DNA from: Microglena sp. YARC
Taxonomy: Eukaryota > Chlorophyta > Chlorophyceae > Chlamydomonadales > Chlamydomonadaceae
Direction: 5' to 3'
NCBI GenBank assembly: GCA_022414725.1
Contig: CM039464.1
Coordinates: 45,914,312-45,978,311 of the forward strand
Length of the DNA: 64,000 nt
Positions 38,300 through 50,400 of this stretch are shown one piece after another (the first letter of the stretch is position 1; every line of letters starts with the position of its first letter). The translations under genes were made by a program, and so were the position numbers. The notes below the pieces were generated by a model, which was not told the DNA's origin, did no database searches, and saw only the letters and a list, made by a program, of their open reading frames with translations.

Positions 38300-39287
38300 T
38301 GGATAGACGCCTGAAAGTTGCGGATATGGAACTCTCCCCTATTCCCCTGCGCTGACGCGAAGCTCGGGAACTCGGACAGCCATCTGAACAGTCAAAGCAC
38401 GAGCAAGCAGACAGCTACCCCCGGCTACCGCCTTAGCGCGCGTTTCGTGTAAGCTGGCGTGTAGGCAGGTGTAGGGGGGTGAAGGGCTCAATTTTAGCCT
38501 CACAGCCCTGGCACCACCTGACCTACCTGGCACACCCTCCTCCGTAAAAACTGACGGACGCACGGACCCCCACGGACCTCTCAGTCCCCAACCCCACAGA
38601 GTGATTCGTTAGCTCTGGTTGGCGTGCTGGTTTCTTTCAGAATGATTCCCAGGTATCCCTAAGCACTCACTCATCCTCCTCGCACAACACTGGAGTAGCT
38701 ACTAATTCCAAAATTCCCTAATTCCCTCAGAAACTGCCTCGTGCCTGCGCTCCAGACTTGCGCAGACGCACACCCCTCCTTGACTTTCTGCACGTCTCTC
38801 AATCCTCTGCCTTAGCTTAAGCTCGGCCCAGTATTGCTGACTTCAAATCTGCTTGGCCTACGTACGTGTACGCGGTCCCGACGAGAAATAGCCGAAACTA
38901 GCAGATACGGTCCAGATTTCCACCTGCTCTTAGGAAGAAGTGCGAATAAACACAGACTCACCGTAGACAACCTGATTCCTCCTTCTCGAGGACGATACTC
39001 CCAGCAAGAATTCTCCCCCACCTCACCCAGCCTACGAACGGCTGTACTACGGATCACCCCGCTGGGACCGTTAGCCTGGGGTAGATAGTTTAGCCCGGTT
39101 TAGCCCACACCACTGGGTACGATCCCCAACGCGTCCCTCCAATAGCCCACACCATCCTCATCGCGTCCATCCCTCCTCCCTCCCCCCCCCCCCCCCTCCC
39201 CTCTCTCACCCTATCCTCACCCCCTCCCAAGCTTCACTTGTCATCTCCCCACCCACCCCAACCCCACTCACCCACCCCCTGCAAAAG
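38300..39287. other. Unique intergenic stretch upstream of the bestrophin gene
   Basis: Little repeat content apart from poly-C near 39183. CpG content is visibly higher than elsewhere (GCGCTGACGCGAAGC, GCCTTAGCGCGCG, GTACGTGTACGCGG). It probably contains the promoter and 5' UTR of the gene starting at 39312, but no TATA box or other defined element can be assigned. Confidence 0.45.
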
Positions 39288-39311
39288 GGCAGCTCCCCAC
39301 CCCTCAATATA

Positions 39312-39556
39312 ATGAACGTGAAAAGCGTATCTTCTGCCCGCCAGATGGCAGTCGGATGCAGCCACCCAATCTGCACCCCAGGGCTCCCTATGCCAGTCAA
39401 CTCGGCTCACAAGCCCTCTTGGTTGAACCCTAAACCCTCTAGAGGCCCTGCCAAGGTGTCAGCCGTCTCCAAAAACAAATGGACATCGAGGTTTAAGGTG
39501 TTGCCGAACAAGCCAGTGAAAGCCTTCGGCTGGGAGGATTGGGATGAGCATCGCAG
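39312..39556 (+). CDS. Bestrophin exon 1
   Basis: ATG at 39312 is the first in frame; the frame is open a little further upstream to a possible acceptor AAAAG at 39287. It encodes MNVKSVSSARQMAVGCSHPI, a Ser/Pro/Lys-rich leader, then KAFGWEDWDEHR. Donor CGCAG|GTAGGC, phase 2. Confidence 0.8.
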
Positions 39557-41396
39557 GTAGGCTGTGTGGCTCTATTTGCTGGCCTGGTGGTGGTGGATTG
39601 TTTACCTGGGGTTGGCTTGGCTTGGGAAGGCTGGCTTGGCTTGGGGATTTAATCAGGGAAGGCTTGGCTTGGATTGAGGAGGCCTGGTTTGGCTTGGCTT
39701 GGCTTGGCTGGGGTATTCGATCAGGGAGCTGGGATTGGCTTGGCTTGGCTGCACAATAGCAGAGCAGAACAGTAAGCAGACCAAGCCAGTGACAGCCTTC
39801 GACTGGGAGGATTGGGATGAGCATCGCAGGTAGGGTGTGGCTCTATTTGCTGGCCTGGTGCCATTGATTTTTTTTTCAAATCTGAAAGTGGGGTTTTTTT
39901 TTCTAGCTTTATGGTTCTAGGCCTCCTCCAGGGACAGCGATTAAGTGGTTTTTGTAGCTTTTGGTAGCTTTTGGGGGCCATTTGGGCAATTTTATTTTTA
40001 CTTTTTTCTTGCGATAATTTCTTCGAAAGGGGTCAAAACTAGCGATCGCTATACAGAGCGGAAATAAAAATCCCTGCCTGGTGGTGGTACACTATAGCAG
40101 AGCAGAACAGTAAGCAGACCAAGCCAGTGATAGTCTTCGACTGGGAGGATTGGGCTAATCTTCGCAGGTAGGGTGTGTGGCTCTATTTGCCGGCCTGGTG
40201 GGTACTTGGAATAGCAGAGCAGAACAGGAAGCAGACCAAGCCAAATTAATGTATACCATGACTGGTGAAATGTGTTACACAATTTGATTGTGGTCCAGCC
40301 AGACAGTAAAAACAAAGATATCTTTTTTAAGGAACAAGAAACAATTAGACAGCCAGCCAGAAACCAACTTATATAAACCAAATTAAAAACTTTTATCAAT
40401 CAAAAAGACCATGACTAACACAACTAAGCCAACTTCCAAAAAGCAACGCCTTTGCTATCATGACAGGGAGAACAGTGTCTACTGTCTAGTGACCAGTGTC
40501 AGAGAGAATAGTGTCAGGAGTCAGAAAAGTCCAGTGTCAGGAGAACAGTGTCAGTGTCCACGGTGACTATAGCTAGCTCCGGCTTACGCTGTGGTGTCCT
40601 TTACATCACGTCCTGCGAGTAACTGTATTACACGGATGTAACAATTTCAATTTCAATGTAAGTGTATAGTGTAAGTATCCAGTGTCAGTATCAATGTCAA
40701 AAATCGAGCTCAGGCTGTATCGTTCACCAGAACCCAGCAGAAGAAACTGATAGGTCTGCGGTTCCAGCCCTTGCCTGGTTCTCAAATTTCAGACCTGCTG
40801 CCTTAGAAGAGGTAGAGAGCATCCCTCTGTGCTGTTGCGCAGTCCATGCTCAGGCGCAGCAGCGGTCAGCTAAACCAAACCCCCATCATAGTAGCCATTG
40901 TCCAGTGTGCACGGTGCATGCAAATGGGAGGGTTCCTTCAATCTCACGCCCCGTGTCAGGGTGACAAATTTCCAAGTTTCAATTTTCAGTGTCTCGCCTG
41001 TAATGACAAATAGCGGAACATGACTTATAATTGAATGGTATTGGTGGTTGGTCCCATTGCAAGCAAGCAGGCTGGCCCCCTCAATCTCAAGCCTCGAAAT
41101 AAGGTGTATTTATTTATTTATTTATTATTGAAGGTTACTTAATTTGAATAATATTATATGATTATTGCTTGATTATGACGATGCTTACATTTTCCTGGTG
41201 CCATACTGGACTCCAAATGTGCCCTCGTTTTGACGGAGTCAAGGGGAATTCCGAATTTTGGCTCAAATTTATATTACTATGAACGATGCAGGGCTGAGAT
41301 CTAGCGTTTCTTTTTTTGACGACGCGTCGCCATTCCGTCGCCATTCCGTCGAATGCTTCACCCCCCGGCCCGGCCCCCCCAGATATCGGGACGTGC

Positions 41397-41431
<35 letters not shown>

Positions 41432-44400
41432 AGGCTCCCCGTTGGCACTCCGCGATGCGATGGCTAATCGTGTATCCCGGAATCAGGGTTGAGTAGCCCA
41501 AGAAGCTAGTAGAACGATGCAGGGCTGTGATCATTAAAGCAATTCAATGGATGATGTGGATTGGGGTATTCGAAACACATAGTTACGTAGTTTGTACCTC
41601 GAATTTGAGAATGTGGCCTGAGAATTGAAACTTTTAAGAATTGAAGTAAATCTGGCCTGTAATGTAGAGGCACGATCTACAGACGAAGAGGCCCAAATCC
41701 AAATCATCCCTTGCATGCAGTTTTTTCCCCCGATACACATAGCGATCACTAGTTCTGACCCCTACTCAGCGAAATTATCGCTGTGATGAAGTTTTTTTAC
41801 CTATATGGCCCGTAAAAGTTGCAAAAAGCCATACAAAACTGTTAAACGCTGTCTTAGGAGGAGGCCTAATATCATAACGCTAGGAAAAACCCACTTTCAG
41901 ATTTGAAAACAAATCACAGCCTGAATGGCTGTGGAAAATCAGGAACGGCAGAGGATTGCATCTTAAATCTGACAAACTGCAGGGTTCCAAAAATAACATA
42001 TTAATCACAGGTATAAGCAGCAATATACAATCTAAGGAAAGGCCAAGCACCATATTAAAGCGAGCAACAACAAAACAGGACATGCCCTTACCATGTCGAA
42101 CCCTACCCATTCTCACACCCAACTGAAGACCCCTAGAGACCCTCCCTTTCACCCTCCCTCCCTTCCTCCCTCCCTCCCTCCCTCTCTCCCTCTCCCCCTC
42201 CCTTCCTTCCTCCCTTCCTTCCCCCCCTCCTCCCTCCCTCCTTCCTTCCTTCCTTCCTTCCTTCCTTCCTTCCTTCCTTCCTCCCTCCTCCCTCCTCCTC
42301 CCTCCCTCCCTCTTCTTCACCTCTGCCTCCCCCAAACTCCCTTCCCCCCCCTTCCCTTGTTCCCCCAAACTCCCCCCTGTACCCTTGCCTCCGCTTCAAA
42401 CCTCCTGCAGGGGCCTGCGTTTTCACCCCTAAACCCTAACCCCCCCTAAACTCTGATCATACATTTGAACCCCCCGCTCAAACTTCCTGCAGTGTCATGC
42501 GCTTCACTTATATACACTAAACCCTTAACCACACACCCTAAACGCCCGCTCCAACCTGCTGCAGTGTCATGCGCTTCTCTCCTAAACCCTAAACCCTAAA
42601 TCCCTGAAACCCTAAGCCCTAATCCCAAAACACCTCTAAACCCTTAGCCACAAACCCTAAATGCCCGCTCCACCCTCCTGCAGTGTCATGCGCTTCACCA
42701 ACGACATGACTGCACTGGGGAAGAGCCCAACACTGACAGGACTCATACCCCCGCTCATCAATGTGTTCCTAGTCTCCACATGGGTGTGCAGCTACGAGAC
42801 GGCACTACAGAATGGGGACCTGCATGCCCTGGACCCCACGGTACGGTACAAGTGTGTGTGGCTTATGCGTGGTGTGTGTGTTGGGGGGGTGGGGTATTGG
42901 TTAACATGGGGGTGTTAGTGTTGTTGGGGGTCTTGGTTTTTTGTTGTTGTGAGGCAGGGAGGGGGAGAGGATCTGAACTTTTATTTTCAGCAACAAGCAG
43001 TAAGTTCTAGGCAGCTCCTTGAGCCAGCCTCTGAGCTAAACCCTAATATTTGAGCAGTTCTGGACAGCTAACTTTGTCAGCTTCAAGGTGCAGTGTGTCG
43101 CATTTGGTTTGGTCCATAGCCAGTGAGGGAATCTACCTTGAAGGTGCTGCTCATAGCTGAAAAGGGGGCTGGATCCTTTTTGAGAGGCTAGTCTTATTAG
43201 GAGATGGGGAGGGGGGCGGGGAGGGGAGGGGGGGGGGGGGGGGGCTGGGCTGGGTCTTTTTTGAGAGGCTAGTCTTCTTAGGATGTGTTGTGAGATGGGG
43301 AGGGGGCGGGGAGGGGGGGGGGGGGGGGGGGGCTGGGCTGGGCTGGGTCTTTTTTGAGAGGCTAGTCTTATTAGGATGTGTTGTGAGGTGGGGAGGGGGG
43401 CGGGAGGGGGGGGGTGGGGGGGCTGGGCTGGGTCTTTTTTGAAGAGGCTGTCTTATTAGGATGTGTTGTGAGATGGGGAGGGGGCGGGGAGGGGGTGGGT
43501 GGGTGGGGTGGGGGGGCTGGGCTGGGTCTTTTTTTTAGAGGCTAGTCTTATTAGGATGTGTTGTGAGATGGGGAGGGGGGGGGAAGGCGGGGGGGGGGAG
43601 GGGGGGAGGGGGGGGGGGGGGGGGGGGGGGCTGGGCTGGGTCTTTTTTTGAAGAGGCTAAACTTCCCGGCTTTTCTTTTGCCTTTTTGCAGGTGTGTGCG
43701 TGTGTGTGTGTGTGTGGGGGGGGGGGCGGTGGGTTGGTGGGTTCAGGTTAGGTGGATTTAGGTTGGTAGTGCTTGGTGTCTGGTGGTGTGGGTTGGTGGT
43801 TGGGGGGGGCTGGATCCTATTACAAGAGGAAGGTCCTCGTAAGGATGCGGATTGGTTGTGAGAATGGGATGAGGACAGTGCGACTGGCTATCCTTATTAT
43901 TATCCTGATCATTTGTATCCTGATTATTTTTATCAGTTACTATCCATTTTTGTACTACCCATATTATTATCCTGATTATTATTATCATTTTACCCATGTT
44001 ATTATTACCCATCTTATTATCCTGATTTTTCCTATCATAATTATCCATGTTATTATTACCCATCTTATTATCCTGATTTTTCTCATCATAATTATCCATA
44101 TAATTATTACCTACATTATTATCCTGATTTGTCTCATTATTTCCATATTATCCATATTATCCATATTATTATTAGTAGTAGTAGTATCATCCATAGATTG
44201 TTCCTCTTGTATTCGTCATATCCCCCCCCCCCCCCCCCCCCCCCCCCCCTTCCTCCTCCTCCTACCACTACTACTACTAACTAATCTCTCTGATTCCACG
44301 GGTGGATCTCTCAGATTGACTGGCCCAACCTTTCTATACGTGCGGATGGACTGTTTGCGATTGCTGCTTCAGCCCTGTCTCTACTGCTGGTGTTCAGAAC

Positions 44401-47400
44401 GAACAACTCATATGACAGGTGAGCTATACCTGCCTGCCCGCCTGCCTTCCCGCCTGCCTGCCTGCCTGCCCGACAGTCCACCTGCCTTCATGCCTTCACG
44501 CCTGCCTGCCCAACGGTCTGCCTGCCTTCCCGCCTGCCTGCCTGCCTGCCCGACTGCCGTCCTGCCTACCCTCCCGCCTGACTGCCTGTCCAACTACCTT
44601 CCCGCCTGCCTGCTTGTCGTACTGCCTGCCTGCCTGCCTACCCAACTGCCTTCCTGCCTGCCCCCCTGCCTGCACGCTCACCTGCCAGCCTGCCTGCCTG
44701 CCTGCCTGCCTGCCTACTAGACCACCACAACCCCTTGATGTTCCTTGCACCCTCACACCCAGGTGGTGGGAGGCTCGTACTGCCTGGAGTGAAACAGCGA
44801 GCGAATGCTCCCACCTGGGCCGGCAAGTGTCCCAGTGGCTGCCGGGTAGTGTTGATAAGGAGATTAGAGTGGCGATCATCCGTTGGATCTCGGCATATCC
44901 TGTAGCTCTCCAGGCGTTTAGCAGAGGCCAGGATATTGTGAAGGAGCTTGGAGAGAGCAAGTAAGAGATGGAGTGGGTGTGCGGTGTGGAGGGTGTGTTG
45001 GGTTGTGTGTGTGCGTTGTGAAGGGTGTGTGGGGTGTGGGGACAGCGTTTTCGTGCTTTTTATAGCTTTTTGTAGCTTTTTAGGTTCACTTAGAGCAAAT
45101 ACATTTTAAAGCAGAGGCCAGGATATTGTGAAGGAGCTTGGAGAGAGCAAGTAAGCAGGGCAGTGATTTGTTTTCTCTGCTGTTCCTGATTTTCCACAGC
45201 CATTCAGGCAGTGACTATTTTTCAAATCTGAAAGGGTTATTTCTGCTAATTAGATTCAAGCTTAAGGGCAAATCACTGCCCTGAAAGCTTGAATCTATTG
45301 AGAAGAAATAAGCAGGGCAGTGATTTTTTTTCAATTCTGAAAGTGGGTTTCTTCTAGCTTAATGGTTTTATGGCTCCTCTGGCGTTCAGCAGAGGCCAGG
45401 ATATTGTGAAGGAGCTTGGAGAGAGCAAGTAAGAGATGGAGTGGGTGTGCGGTGTGGAGGGTGTGTGGGGTGGTGGGTGTGCGTTGTGAAGGGTGTGGGG
45501 GGTGTAAGGACAGCGTTTTCGTGCTTACTACAGCTTTTTAGGTTCATTTAGAGCAAACACATTTAAAAAAAAACTTTTTTATAGCGATGATTTCGCTAAA
45601 ACAGGGTCCAAACTAGGGATCGCTTTATATGGCGGGAGAAAAATTCCTGAAGCTGCTGGAAGGAGGGTTATTTTGTGAAGCTTGAATCTATTGAGCTGAA
45701 ACAGGCTCAGTTAAGACTTGTTTTCCAAACGCTTGCATACAATTGTGAAAGTAAATATGGAGAGAAAAAGTGTCATTGTGTAGCACTATGGTGCTCCTAG
45801 CTGCCTTTTTGGTGCTACTAGCATCTTTTTGGGCCCCTTCAAGCAACCCCACATGGCTTGGCTTGTCCCCTTCAAGCAACCCCACATGGCTTGGCCTGGC
45901 CCCTTCAAGTAACCCCACATGGCTTGGTTTGGCCCCTTCAAGCAACCCTACATGGCTCTCAAGTAGCACCCCCATACACTAAGGCACATAATTCAGCAGT
46001 AGCACTTCAACTAGCACCTGAAAGGAACCCTGCATGTAAGATGGTGAAGTTTGGCACCCCCATACACAAAGGTAGCCAAGGTAGCACCCCCACACTCAAA
46101 GGCACATAATTTAGCAGTGGCACTACAACTAGCACCTGAAAGAAAACCTGCAAGTGAGGTGGTGAAGTGTGGCACCTTTTACCTGGACATCTGACCTAAT
46201 TCCCATCACATCTCCTCCCTCCTCCCTCGGCCCATCTGATCTCCTTCCTCCTTCCACATTCAGATCTAGTTGCATTTTGCCCACGCCTGTGATGACCATT
46301 CTTAATGCCATGGACCATCTGGCCTTACCTCCACCTGGCCATCCCCCATCTGACCTACATCCCCCATCACGTCTCCTCCCTCCTCCCTCATCCCTGTACC
46401 CATCTGATCTCCTTCCTCCTTCCAAACCAGAGCTAGTGGTATCCTCGCCTTCGATGTCCGTGCTTAGTGCCTTGGACAATCTGGCCTTACCTCCACCTGG
46501 CCATCCCCCATCTGACCTACATCCCCCATCACATCTCATCCCTTCTCCCTCATCCCTCGACCCATCTGATCTCCTTCCTCCTTCCAAACCAGAGCTAGTG
46601 GTATCCTCGCCTTCGATGTCCGTGCTTAGTGCCTTGGACAATCTGGCCTTACCTCCACCTGTCCATCCCCCATCTTACCTCCACCTGGCCATCCCCCATC
46701 TTACCTCCACCTGGCCATCCCCCATCTTACCTCCACCTGGCCATCCCCCATCTTACCTCCACCTGTCCATCCCCCATCTTACCTCCACCTGGCCATCCCC
46801 CATCTTACCTCCACCTGTCCATCCCCCATCTTACCTCCACCTGGCCATCCCCCATCTAACCTCCACCTGTCCATCCCCCATCTTACCTCCACCTGGATAT
46901 CCCCCATCTTACCCACATCTCCCATCACTTCCTTACAGACAACTGAGGCCTGAAGAACTAGAGCTGGTGGCGTCCTCGCCCACGCCTGTAATGACCGTGC
47001 TCAATGCCATCGGCCACCTGGCAATTCAAAGCAACATGAAGATTGAGTCAAAGACCCACATTGATGAGAGCATCCGGAATTTACAGGCAGCCTTTCAGAC
47101 CTGTGAAAAGATTGTTCAAACACCTTGGTAGGCTGATATTTCCCCCCTTTTTTGTATAAATTGAAATTAAAAACATGACTTGATTGAAATAAATCAAGTA
47201 ATAAAAAAAAATGACCATTTTATTCCACTTTGCCCTAAACTGTTTTTTTGTATTATCGGTATTACACGGCCACCCAGGACAAACACTTTATATAGCTTTC
47301 GCTACTTGTAACACCGTTTTGGCCTAATTGCTGATATTTGTAACCCAAATATATGGCCCCAAATGGCTCTGACAAGCTATTCAAAGCTATCAGGACGCTA

Positions 47401-50400
47401 TCCCTGAATGTGGCCTACACGTATTAAGCTATGACCAAGTTCTATGCAGCGTCGCATACGACGCTACAAATTGGTGGAGAGTGTTAGCGACAGGTGGCAA
47501 CGGAAGCGAGTTATTTAGGAGGCCGTTGGCTGATGTGTCAGGCTTCGTCTTGGTCAGACGGTCGGTCGTTAACACAGAGTGACAAATGCGTAACCCCGGG
47601 GGCTCCCGCCCCCTTGAAGAGGGGGCTCCACCAAAAACTTACTTTCTGAACTGAAAACAAATCCATGTTGGTAGGTCTTCCCAATCAGTCTTCGTGTTTT
47701 GACTGCGCACAGTAGCTGCTACTTCATATCCTGCGCAATATTGAAAGAATTGAATTTGCAAACCGTGCTTCAACCCAACTCCCTACTCCTCCCATCTGAT
47801 CTTTCCTCCCTCTCTCCCTCCCCCCCCTCAATCCTCCCCCAGCCATTCTGACCTCTTTCCTTCTGATGCCATCCTCGTCCCATCCCTTCCTTCGCCTGCC
47901 CCCCTTTATCCTTGTGCCATCCCTTGCCCCGCCTGTCACCCTTCGTCCCTGTGCCATTCCTTCTCTCGTCTGCCCCCCTTCATCCTTGTCCCATCCTTTC
48001 CCCTGACTGCCCCCCTCCGTCAGTGTGCCATTCCTTTCCCCTTCTGCCCCCTTTTGTCCATGTGCCACCCCCTTCCCTCGTCTGCCCCCCTTTGTCCATG
48101 TGCCATCCCTTTCCCCATCTGCCCCCCTTTCATCTGTGTGCCACCCCATCCCCCGTCTGCCCCCCTTCCTCCTTGTGCCATCCCTTCCCCATCTGCCCCC
48201 CTTCATCCTTGTCCCATCCCTTCTCTCGTCTGCCCCCCTTCATCCTTGCGCCATCCCTTCCCTCGTTTGCCCCCCTTCATCTTTGTCCCATCCCTTCTCT
48301 TGCTGCCCCCCTTCATCCTTGTGCCATCCCTTCCCCCGACTGCCCCCCCTCCGTCAGTGTGCCACCCCTTCCCTCGTCTGCCCCCTTCATCCTTGTGCCA
48401 CCCCTTCCCCATTTGTCCCCCTTTCGGCCCTGTGCCACCCCTTTCCCCCGACTCCCCCCCTCCGTCCGTTTGCCATCCCTTTCCCCATCTGACCTCCTTT
48501 GTCCTTGCGCCATCCTTTCCCCCGTCTACCCCCCTCCGTCCCCATCCTTCCTTGAGCCATCCCTTCCCATCTGACCTACATTCCCCCTCTGCCACCCATC
48601 CAGCCCCTTGTCATACACGCGCCACACCGTACGCTTCCTCGTACTCTGGCTAACAGCACTACCCTTCAGCTGTTGGCACGAGTTAGGATGGGCGACAGTA
48701 CCAGTAGCCACTTTGTTGGCTTTCCTCCTGCTCGGTATTGAGGAGATTGGAGTACAGATTGAGGAACCCATGGGCATTCTGGCTTTAGAAGTGAGCTGCC
48801 TCCTTTTCGTTTTTCATTTATTGACTAGCAGGCTACTGGGGGAGATAGCATGACTTCTGCTTAAGCTGTACACCGGGCCCCCCCCCAGGGGTGTTATAAA
48901 GCCATAGATTTAGCTGTGCAAATGCAAGGGCAAGGGGCGTGACTTGGCTGTGGTGGCATGGCCCCAGGGGGTTTTAAAGCCATAGCTTTGGAGGTGAGCT
49001 GCCTTATTAGCTTTCTTACTTGTGTTCTTGGGATGCTCGTACTGCCTCTCATGCTTGTACTGCCTTTCTTGGCCTACTTTTTTACTTGTATTCTGAGGAA
49101 ACTCGTACTGCTTCTCATGCTCATACTGCCTCTCTTGGCCTGCTTTTGTACTTGTGTTCTTGGGATTCCCGCGCTGCCTCTCATGCTTGTACTGCCTTTC
49201 TTGGCCTGCTTTTGTACTTGTGTTCTGGGGATGCTCGTACTGCCTCTCATGCTCATATTGCCTCTCTTGGCCTGCTTTCGTACTTGCGTTCTGAGGATGC
49301 TCGTACTGCTTCTCATGCTCCTACTACCTCCCTTGGCCTGCTTTTGTACTTGTGTTCTTGGAATTCCCGTGCTGCCTCTCATGCTTGTACTGCCTTTCTT
49401 GGCCTGCTTTTGTACTTGTGTTTTGGGAATGCTCGTACTGCCTCTCTTGGCCTGCTTTTGTACTTGTGTTATTGGGATTCCCGTGCTGCCTCTCATGCTT
49501 GTACTGCCTCTCTTGGCCTGCTTTCTTAGTTTGTTCTGGGGATGCTCGTACTGCCTCCAATGTATGGGTTTATACTTGTACTTCCATTGGTGCTTGGCCC
49601 CACTGGAAGCAAACAGGCTGGCCCCCTTAAATTCACGCCTCGTAAGAAGGCGTACCAGAGAAAACATGAATAGTACGCCTCAAGAGACGCCAGTCTCTGA
49701 GGCGCACTATTCATTTATTTATACTTATACTGCAGTGGAATATGTGTTGAGTTTATGCTTGGTGATCGGCTCCAGTACAGGCAAGCAGGCTGCCCCCCTC
49801 AACCTGACGCCTTGTAAGAAGGCGTACTACTTATTATTTATTTATTTATAGTACAGTGCAATATGTGTTTAGTTTATGCTTGGTGGTTAGCCCCAGTGCA
49901 AGCAAACAGGATAACCTCAACCTCGCGCCTCGTAGGAAGGTGTACTATGTATACTTATTAATTCATTAATTCATTTATAAGGCCAAATTCCTCACATCCC
50001 CTCACACTCCCTCCCAACCCCTCACCCCCACCCAGCCACCTCCCCCCCCACCCCTCCGACCCCCACACCCCACCACCCCCTCACCCCCACCCACCACCCC
50101 CTCACCCCCACCCAGCCACCTCCCCCCACCCCTCCCACCCCCACACCCCACCACCCCCTCACCCCCACCCAGCCACCTCCCCACCCCACCCCTCCCACCC
50201 CCACACCCCACCACCCCCTCACCCCCACCCAGCCACCTCCCCACCCCACCCCTCCCACCCCCACACCCCACCACCCCCTCACCCCCTCACCCCCACCCAG
50301 CCACCTCCCCACCCCACCCCTCCCACCCCCACACCCCACCACCCCCTCACCCACAATCCATATCACGTGCCATTCAATGCAGACGTACGTTAGCAAGATC

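Noticed and set aside
38834..39088. 84-codon frame upstream of the bestrophin gene
   Set aside because: No family similarity, no splice or start context; lies in the presumed promoter region.
43773..44720. 315-codon frame spanning the bestrophin exon 3 region
   Set aside because: Only 44315-44418 is exon; the rest is AT-rich and CTGC repeat intron.
46169..47131. 320-codon proline/serine protein
   Set aside because: Repeat-driven; only 46939-47127 is bestrophin exon 5, supported by phase and family motifs.
47724..48653. Frames rich in CHPFPHLPP or GGRRGKGW
   Set aside because: Both strands of the ~32 bp pyrimidine minisatellite.
49020..49851. Leucine-rich 'membrane protein' frame LMLVLPFLACFCTCVLG
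   Set aside because: Minisatellite in bestrophin intron 6; hydrophobicity comes from the repeat.
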